A DNA stretch of 10,319 bases from Clostridia bacterium (GTDB lineage: Bacteria > Bacillota > Clostridia > Oscillospirales > Acutalibacteraceae): contig CAAFXQ010000222.1 in the NCBI GenBank assembly GCA_900767015.1, positions 1 through 10,319 of the forward strand. Reading direction: 5' to 3'. How positions within the stretch are numbered: position 1 is the stretch's first letter; every line of letters starts with the position of its first letter. Made by a program: the position numbers and the translations under genes. Positions 5,378 through 10,319 of this stretch are shown here, piece after piece. The notes beneath the pieces were generated by a model that did not search any database, was not told the origin of the DNA, and saw only the letters and a list, made by a program, of their open reading frames with translations.

Positions 5378-6142
5378 ATGCCGACCGTTAAAAATATCTC
5401 CGATTATATTGATACGCTTGCCCCTTATGAAACGAAATGCGAATGGGACAACTGCGGTATTCTTGTCGGAGAGCAAAACCGAGAAATACATAAAATCGGC
5501 TTCACGCTCGATCTGACCGCCGAAACGCTGGGTGAAGCGGTTAAAGAGGGTGTACAGCTTGTTGTGACGCATCACCCCGTGATTTTTCATGCGCAAAAAA
5601 GCTTTACAAGCGGCAATCCTGCCTTTGAAGCGGCGAAAAGCGGAATCGACGTAATTTCCGCTCACACCTGCTTTGACTGCGCCGACGGCGGTGTCAACGA
5701 TGTGCTTTGTGAAGTCTTAGGACTTACCGACACCGAAAAAGTCGAAAGCGATGAAACCGTAAAACCGATGGCAAGACTCGGAAAAATCGGCACCGTTTCC
5801 CCGAAAGAGCTTGCGCTCCTTGTCAGCCGAAAGCTTGATACAACCGTCAGGCTTGTGGACGGCGGAAAGAATATTGAAACGGTTGCCGTCTGCGGCGGCG
5901 CCGGAATGTGCTTTCTTGACGATGTCCTCACAGCAGGTGCCGACGCTTTCGTCACGGGCGAAATCAAGCATAACGAAATGCTCGAAGCGAAAGAGAAAGG
6001 CGTCACCGTTGTTGCGGCAGGTCATTTCGAAACCGAAAGCCCTGCGATGAGAGCACTGAAAAACAAGGTGCAGGAGCATTTTTCTGACACAGAGTGTGTT
6101 TTGATAAAACAAAGCAACCCGATTGACTATATCAAGGAGTAA
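5378..6142 (+). CDS. Nif3-like dinuclear metal centre protein (DUF34)
   Basis: This 254-residue protein belongs to the Nif3/DUF34 family of toroidal hexamers with a two-metal site. GTP cyclohydrolase I-like and metal-insertase roles have been proposed, but the physiological function is unsettled. Metal-ligand motifs are present: T-H-H-P (64-67; H65, H66), A-H-T-C-F-D (95-100; D100) followed by G-G-V-N-D, and G-H-F-E-T-E (215-220; H216, E220). These match the ligand spacing I recall for E. coli YbgI. The length is that of the short form; the inserted PII-like domain of Bacillus YqfO is absent. Its ATG is preceded by AGGGAGG (5364-5370) and starts 1 bp after the trmK stop, so the two are translationally close. 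Its last codons carry the ribosome binding site of the next gene. Confidence 0.92.
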   Translation: MPTVKNISDYIDTLAPYETKCEWDNCGILVGEQNREIHKIGFTLDLTAETLGEAVKEGVQLVVTHHPVIFHAQKSFTSGNPAFEAAKSGIDVISAHTCFDCADGGVNDVLCEVLGLTDTEKVESDETVKPMARLGKIGTVSPKELALLVSRKLDTTVRLVDGGKNIETVAVCGGAGMCFLDDVLTAGADAFVTGEIKHNEMLEAKEKGVTVVAAGHFETESPAMRALKNKVQEHFSDTECVLIKQSNPIDYIKE

Positions 6143-6144
6143 CC

Positions 6145-7899
6145 ATGGCACTTGACGGAATATTTTTATCAAAGGTAAAAGACGAGCTTCTTTTAAAAGC
6201 GGTCGGACTGAAGGTGGACAAGGTACAGATGCCGACAAAGGACGAAGTCGTGCTCAGTCTCCGTTCCCGTCAGGGTGCGTACCGTCTTTTGATTTGTGTC
6301 CGAGCCGACAGCGCAAGGGTGAACTTTACCTCTCATACGGTTGACAATCCGCCTGTTCCGCCGATGTTTTGTATGCTGATGCGAAAGCGGCTGACGGGTG
6401 CGGTGATTACAAACGTAAGACAAAGCGAGCTTGACCGGATTTTGTTTATCGACTTTGACGCAACGAACGAAATCGGAGACCGGGTGAAGCTGACTTTGGT
6501 TACCGAAATCATGGGCAAATACAGCAACATGATTCTGCTTTCCGAGGACGGAAAAATCATCGACAGCATGAAGCGTGTCGATTTTTCGACCTCGTCCGTG
6601 CGGCAGATTTTACCGGGGCTCCCTTACGAGCCTGCTCCGAAGCAGGACAAGCTGTGCCTGGAAACGGCGGACGTGAATGACGTTTTTGACCGCATTTTGT
6701 CTTATCCGGGAAAGCTTCTTTCCTCCGCTGTGCTGACTTCGGTTCAGGGGATTTCTCCGATTATTGCAAGAGAAATCGCCTTTGTCTGTACGGGCGACGA
6801 CACGGCAGTCGGCTCGCTTGACGAGACCGAAAAGAAAAAGCTGTCCGATATGCTTGAAAAAATCAGAAGCGGACTTCACAAGGATTCGACCGTTTATATG
6901 CTTCTTTCCGAGGACGGCAGGAAACCGAAGGATATGTCCTTTCTTCCCGTCGGGCAGTACGGCGATACGCTCAGCGTAAAAGAGTACGACAGTCCGTCCA
7001 CGCTTTTGGACGATTTCTACTTCGAAAGAGACAGAATCAACCGCATCAACCACAGAGGGCATGAGCTGATTAAGCTACTGAAAAACCTGATTGAAAGAAC
7101 GGCAAGAAAGCTGAATCTGCAACGGCAGGAATACGAAAAATGCGGCGAAAAGGATACCTTGAAGCTTTATGCCGAGCTGATTACGGCGAATGCCTACGCT
7201 TTAAAAAAGGGCAGTGCCTTTTATGATGTGCCGAATTACTACGACAACATGAACACCGTCCGAATCAGCGTCAACCCTGCGCTGACGCCGACGGAAAACG
7301 CCAATAAATATTACAAAGAGTACCGCAAGGCGAAAACCGCCGAGGGCATGCTCGAAAAGCTGATAAAAGAGGGCGAGGACGAGCTTTTGTATCTCGAGTC
7401 CGTGCTTGACGAGCTTTCGAGAGCGGACACCGACAGCGAAATTTCGTCGGTGCGGCTCGAACTTTGCGAGGGCGGCTATCTGAAAAATAAGTCAGGCAAA
7501 AAGCAAAAGCCTCCGAAACAACTTCCGCCTTATGAATTCATGTCAACGGACGGTTATCGGATTCTTGTCGGACGCAATAACATACAAAACGACCGCCTTT
7601 CGATGAAAACCGCCAACAACAACGATATGTGGCTTCATACCCAGTCGTTCCCCGGCTCTCATGTTATCATCGAAAACAAGGGCGGTGAGGTGTCCGACCT
7701 TTCGATTGAGCAGGCGGCGGTGATTGCGGCATATTACAGCAAGGCGAGAGAATCGACCCTTGTTCCCGTTGACTACACCAAGGTACGGAACCTGAAAAAG
7801 CCGGTCGGCGCAAAGCCCGGCAAGGTGATTTATCATGTCTACTATACGATTATCGTAAACCCCGACGAAAAGTTGGTGGAAAGTTTGAAGATAAAATAA
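6145..7899 (+). CDS. rqcH: RqcH, NFACT-family ribosome quality-control factor
   Basis: RqcH (Rqc2/NEMF homologue; older name fibronectin-binding protein FbpA) binds 50S subunits blocked by peptidyl-tRNA and recruits tRNA-Ala to add an alanine degron to the nascent chain. The 584-residue length is normal. Domains: NFACT-N from 1 to about 205, beginning A-L-D-G-I-F; a helix-hairpin-like middle at about 190-290 (V-Q-G-I-S-P at 200-205); a long coiled coil at about 290-430; and NFACT-R at about 465-575 with D-G-Y-R-I-L-V-G-R-N-N (469-479), D-R-L (483-485) and W-L-H-T (496-499). The D97-R98 pair required for tailing by Bacillus RqcH is present at the same numbering. The start ATG follows AAGGAG (6134-6139), which overlaps the end of the nif3-like gene, 2 bp after its stop. 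Confidence 0.94.
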   Translation: MALDGIFLSKVKDELLLKAVGLKVDKVQMPTKDEVVLSLRSRQGAYRLLICVRADSARVNFTSHTVDNPPVPPMFCMLMRKRLTGAVITNVRQSELDRILFIDFDATNEIGDRVKLTLVTEIMGKYSNMILLSEDGKIIDSMKRVDFSTSSVRQILPGLPYEPAPKQDKLCLETADVNDVFDRILSYPGKLLSSAVLTSVQGISPIIAREIAFVCTGDDTAVGSLDETEKKKLSDMLEKIRSGLHKDSTVYMLLSEDGRKPKDMSFLPVGQYGDTLSVKEYDSPSTLLDDFYFERDRINRINHRGHELIKLLKNLIERTARKLNLQRQEYEKCGEKDTLKLYAELITANAYALKKGSAFYDVPNYYDNMNTVRISVNPALTPTENANKYYKEYRKAKTAEGMLEKLIKEGEDELLYLESVLDELSRADTDSEISSVRLELCEGGYLKNKSGKKQKPPKQLPPYEFMSTDGYRILVGRNNIQNDRLSMKTANNNDMWLHTQSFPGSHVIIENKGGEVSDLSIEQAAVIAAYYSKARESTLVPVDYTKVRNLKKPVGAKPGKVIYHVYYTIIVNPDEKLVESLKIK

Positions 7900-7920
7900 A
7901 AAGCGAAAGAGGTGAGCGTT

Positions 7921-10319
7921 ATGTCCTTTGCGCATCTGCATCTGCATACGGAATACAGTCTGCTTGACGGTGCGTGCCGGATTGAACAGACGGTGAAACA
8001 GGCAAAATCACTCGGTCAGACCGCCGTTGCGATAACCGACCACGGTGTGATGTACGGCGTTGTTGACTTTTACAAGGCGGCGAAAAAAGAGGGCATAAAG
8101 CCCATCATCGGCTGTGAGTGCTATGTGGCATCGAGGTCGAGACTCAATAAGGTGCACGGACTTGACAGCGAGCGGTATCATCTGATTCTGCTTTGCAAAA
8201 ATAACGAGGGCTATCAGAATCTGATTGCCATGGTCAGTCAATCCTGGATAGACGGCTTTTACACGAAACCGAGAATCGATCGGGAGCTTATTGAAAAGCA
8301 CCATGAGGGCTTGATTGCGCTTTCAGGCTGTCTTGCCGGGGAAATCCCCCGTGCGCTCGAGCGGGGCGACTATGACGGCGCAAAGGAAACCGCCCTCTGG
8401 TACAATTCCGTTTTCGGACACGGCAACTTTTACATCGAAATTCAGAACCATTCGCTTCGGCAGGAGCTTGATATCATTCCCGACCTTATCCGTCTTTCAA
8501 GAGAGACGGGAATCCCCCTTGCCGCCACGAATGACGCCCATTATCTGGCAAAGGAGGACGCCGAGGTTCAGCAGGTTTTAATCTGCATCGGTACGAATCA
8601 CACCTTGGGCGAGGACACAGGGCTTGAGTTCGGCGCACCCGAGTTTTATGTAAAAAGTGAGGACGAAATGCGTGCGCTTTTCCCGACGGCACAAGACGCC
8701 ATCGACAACACGGGCAAAATCGCCGAAATGTGTAATGTCGAATTCGAATTCGGAAAGACGAAGCTTCCGCATTTCGAGGTGCCGAACGGTGAGGATCATT
8801 TTGAATATTTCCGTCGGCAGTGCTATAACGGACTTTATCAAAAAGTCGGCGAAAATCCGCCGAAAGTGTACATTGACCGCCTCGAATACGAGCTTTCGGT
8901 TATCAACAAAATGGGCTATGTGGACTATTATCTGATTGTTCACGATTTTGTCCGCTTCGCCAAGTCGAAAAATATTCCCGTCGGCCCCGGAAGAGGCTCG
9001 GGCGCGGGTAGCCTTGCGGCGTACTGCATCGGCATTACGGGCATTGATCCGCTCCAATATAATCTGCTGTTTGAGCGCTTTTTAAATCCCGAGCGTGTCA
9101 GCATGCCCGACTTTGATATCGACTTTTGCTATGTCAACCGCCAAAAGGTGATTGACTACGTCATCGAAAAATACGGCTCTGACCATGTCGCACAGATTGT
9201 TACCTTCGGAACGCTTGCGGCAAGGGCGGCAATCCGTGACGTCGGCCGGGCGATGGGCATTTCCTATCAGGTGGTAGATTCGGTTGCAAAGCTTGTTCCG
9301 AACGAGCTGAAAATCACGATTGACAAGGCGCTTTCCGCTTCCAAGGAGCTTTCAAGCCTTTACAATACGAACGACGAGGTCAGGCGGCTTCTTGACATGG
9401 CGAAAAAGGTTGAGGGTATGCCCCGGCACGCTTCGACTCATGCCGCCGGTGTCGTCATTACAAGAGACCCCGTTTCGTCCTATGTGCCGCTTGCCGTAAA
9501 CGACGAAGCCGTCGTGACGCAGTTTACGATGACGACGCTTGAACAGCTCGGACTTTTGAAGATGGACTTTCTCGGGCTTCGGACGCTGACCGTCATTGAC
9601 GACACGGTGAAAATGATCAAGCGCAAAAACCCTGAGTTTAGTCTTTCGGATATTGACGTGAACGATAAGGCGACGTATGAAATGCTTTCCAAGGGTAAAA
9701 CCGACGGTGTTTTTCAGTACGAATCCTCGGGTATGCGAAGCGTCTTAAGCCGCCTGAAGCCGGAAAGCCTTGAAGACCTGATTGCGGTCATTTCGCTTTA
9801 CCGTCCGGGTCCCGCCGACTCGATCGACACCTATATCGAAAACCGTCACCACCCCGAACGGACGACCTATAAAAGTGAGCTTCTGCGCGACATTCTTTCG
9901 GTCACCTACGGCTGTATGGTCTATCAGGAGCAGGTTATGGAAATCTGCCGCAAAGTCGCCGGCTACTCCTACGGACGAGCCGACCTTGTGCGAAGAGCGA
10001 TGTCGAAGAAAAAGCTTGACGTGATGGAGCTCGAGCGGCACAATTTCATCTACGGCCTAAAAAACGAGGACGGTACGGTGCAGTGCGTCGGTGCGATTGC
10101 CAACGGCGTAGACGAAAAAACGGCGAACGAAATTTTTGACGAGATGTCGAACTTCGCCAAGTACGCTTTCAATAAATCTCATGCGGCGGCTTATGCGTTC
10201 GTGTCCTATCAGACGGCATGGCTTAAGTGTCATTACCCGTGCGAGCTTTTGGCGGCGACGCTGACAAGCGTGCTCGATTCGGCGACAAAGGTCTCGACGT
10301 ATATCGCCGAATGTACAAG
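7921..10319 (+). CDS. dnaE: DNA polymerase III alpha subunit DnaE, 3' partial
   Basis: The first 799 codons of a C-family replicative polymerase lie here and the frame is still open at the window end; family members are usually about 1150 residues, so roughly the last third is missing. The ATG follows AGAGGTGA (7908-7915), 21 bp after rqcH. An N-terminal PHP domain (about 1-270) opens H-L-H-L-H-T-E-Y-S-L-L-D-G (5-17) and has T-D-H-G (39-42), G-C-E (64-66), H87, S-G-C-L-A-G (135-140) and N-D-A-H (204-207), so its metal-binding residues look intact. The polymerase core has G-P-G-R-G-S-G-A-G-S (355-364), catalytic P-D-F-D-I-D-F (396-402; D399, D401) and K-M-D-F-L-G-L-R-T (547-555; D549). The fingers region follows, with Y-R-P-G-P (627-631) and Y-Q-E-Q-V-M (668-673). 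The order and the N-terminal PHP identify DnaE rather than PolC, which has an inserted DEDD exonuclease. Confidence 0.97.
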   Translation, partial: MSFAHLHLHTEYSLLDGACRIEQTVKQAKSLGQTAVAITDHGVMYGVVDFYKAAKKEGIKPIIGCECYVASRSRLNKVHGLDSERYHLILLCKNNEGYQNLIAMVSQSWIDGFYTKPRIDRELIEKHHEGLIALSGCLAGEIPRALERGDYDGAKETALWYNSVFGHGNFYIEIQNHSLRQELDIIPDLIRLSRETGIPLAATNDAHYLAKEDAEVQQVLICIGTNHTLGEDTGLEFGAPEFYVKSEDEMRALFPTAQDAIDNTGKIAEMCNVEFEFGKTKLPHFEVPNGEDHFEYFRRQCYNGLYQKVGENPPKVYIDRLEYELSVINKMGYVDYYLIVHDFVRFAKSKNIPVGPGRGSGAGSLAAYCIGITGIDPLQYNLLFERFLNPERVSMPDFDIDFCYVNRQKVIDYVIEKYGSDHVAQIVTFGTLAARAAIRDVGRAMGISYQVVDSVAKLVPNELKITIDKALSASKELSSLYNTNDEVRRLLDMAKKVEGMPRHASTHAAGVVITRDPVSSYVPLAVNDEAVVTQFTMTTLEQLGLLKMDFLGLRTLTVIDDTVKMIKRKNPEFSLSDIDVNDKATYEMLSKGKTDGVFQYESSGMRSVLSRLKPESLEDLIAVISLYRPGPADSIDTYIENRHHPERTTYKSELLRDILSVTYGCMVYQEQVMEICRKVAGYSYGRADLVRRAMSKKKLDVMELERHNFIYGLKNEDGTVQCVGAIANGVDEKTANEIFDEMSNFAKYAFNKSHAAAYAFVSYQTAWLKCHYPCELLAATLTSVLDSATKVSTYIAECT

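Noticed and set aside
5717..6238. Antisense open frame of 173 codons across the nif3-rqcH junction
   Set aside because: It mirrors two strongly supported genes, has no ribosome binding site, and its composition follows the complementary codon bias.
8578..9057. Antisense open frame of 159 codons inside dnaE
   Set aside because: The sense strand encodes uninterrupted DnaE with catalytic motifs; the antisense frame has no start signal or domain.
1..10319. Search for CRISPR arrays, insertion sequences, phage or defence genes
   Set aside because: No regularly spaced repeats, terminal inverted repeats with transposase, integrase motifs or nuclease/defence domains were seen; the gene content is core housekeeping.

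Overview
The window looks like ordinary core chromosome of a low-to-moderate GC Gram-positive bacterium, most likely class Clostridia and perhaps an Oscillospiraceae/Ruminococcaceae-type gut organism. The basis is strong AGGAGG-type ribosome binding sites, sharp TTGnnn-17-TATAAT promoters in AT-rich gaps, the trmK-nif3 pair typical of Firmicutes, a YdiF-like ABC-F protein, a stand-alone DUF1858 protein and a PHP-type DnaE. The taxon is an inference from gene families. There are no rRNA, tRNA, CRISPR, transposase or phage genes.

Layout. (1) 1-1442, plus strand: the 3' end of a two-gene membrane-protein operon. A 5'-truncated DUF5058-like protein is followed 16 bp later by a second polytopic membrane protein, and a strong hairpin closes the unit. 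(2) 1459-3647, minus strand: a duplicated ATP-binding ABC-F protein (TTG start, clear promoter) and, 93 bp downstream on the same strand, a very small 41-codon gene with its own promoter and ribosome binding site. It shares the terminator hairpin of region 1 in convergent orientation. (3) 3696-4314, plus strand: a zinc-ribbon, Ala/Pro-linker, membrane-anchored protein of unknown function, with a textbook promoter flanked by a perfect 9-bp inverted repeat and a strong terminator. (4) 4348-4657: a 67-residue DUF1858 (CxxC) protein with its own promoter and a following stem-loop. (5) 4687-10319: a tight co-directional block of trmK (tRNA m1A22 methyltransferase), nif3-like (DUF34), rqcH (NFACT ribosome quality-control factor) and dnaE (replicative polymerase alpha subunit, cut by the window end). 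Gaps are 1, 2 and 21 bp.

How the genes fit together. The large block joins tRNA modification, ribosome rescue (RqcH adds alanine tails to stalled nascent chains on 50S subunits) and DNA replication, and ABC-F proteins also act on the ribosome. The region is therefore mainly translation and replication housekeeping with a few uncharacterised membrane and redox proteins between. I see no complete new defence or mobile system. The most interesting items are the 41-residue gene at 1459-1584, the zinc-ribbon membrane protein with its candidate operator, and the conserved-looking but functionally unknown membrane protein pair at the left edge.

No stretch over 300 bases lacks a gene. The longest gaps are 3586-3763 (two divergent promoters and a candidate operator), 4271-4407 (terminator plus promoter) and 1585-1677 (small-gene promoter and short palindromes).
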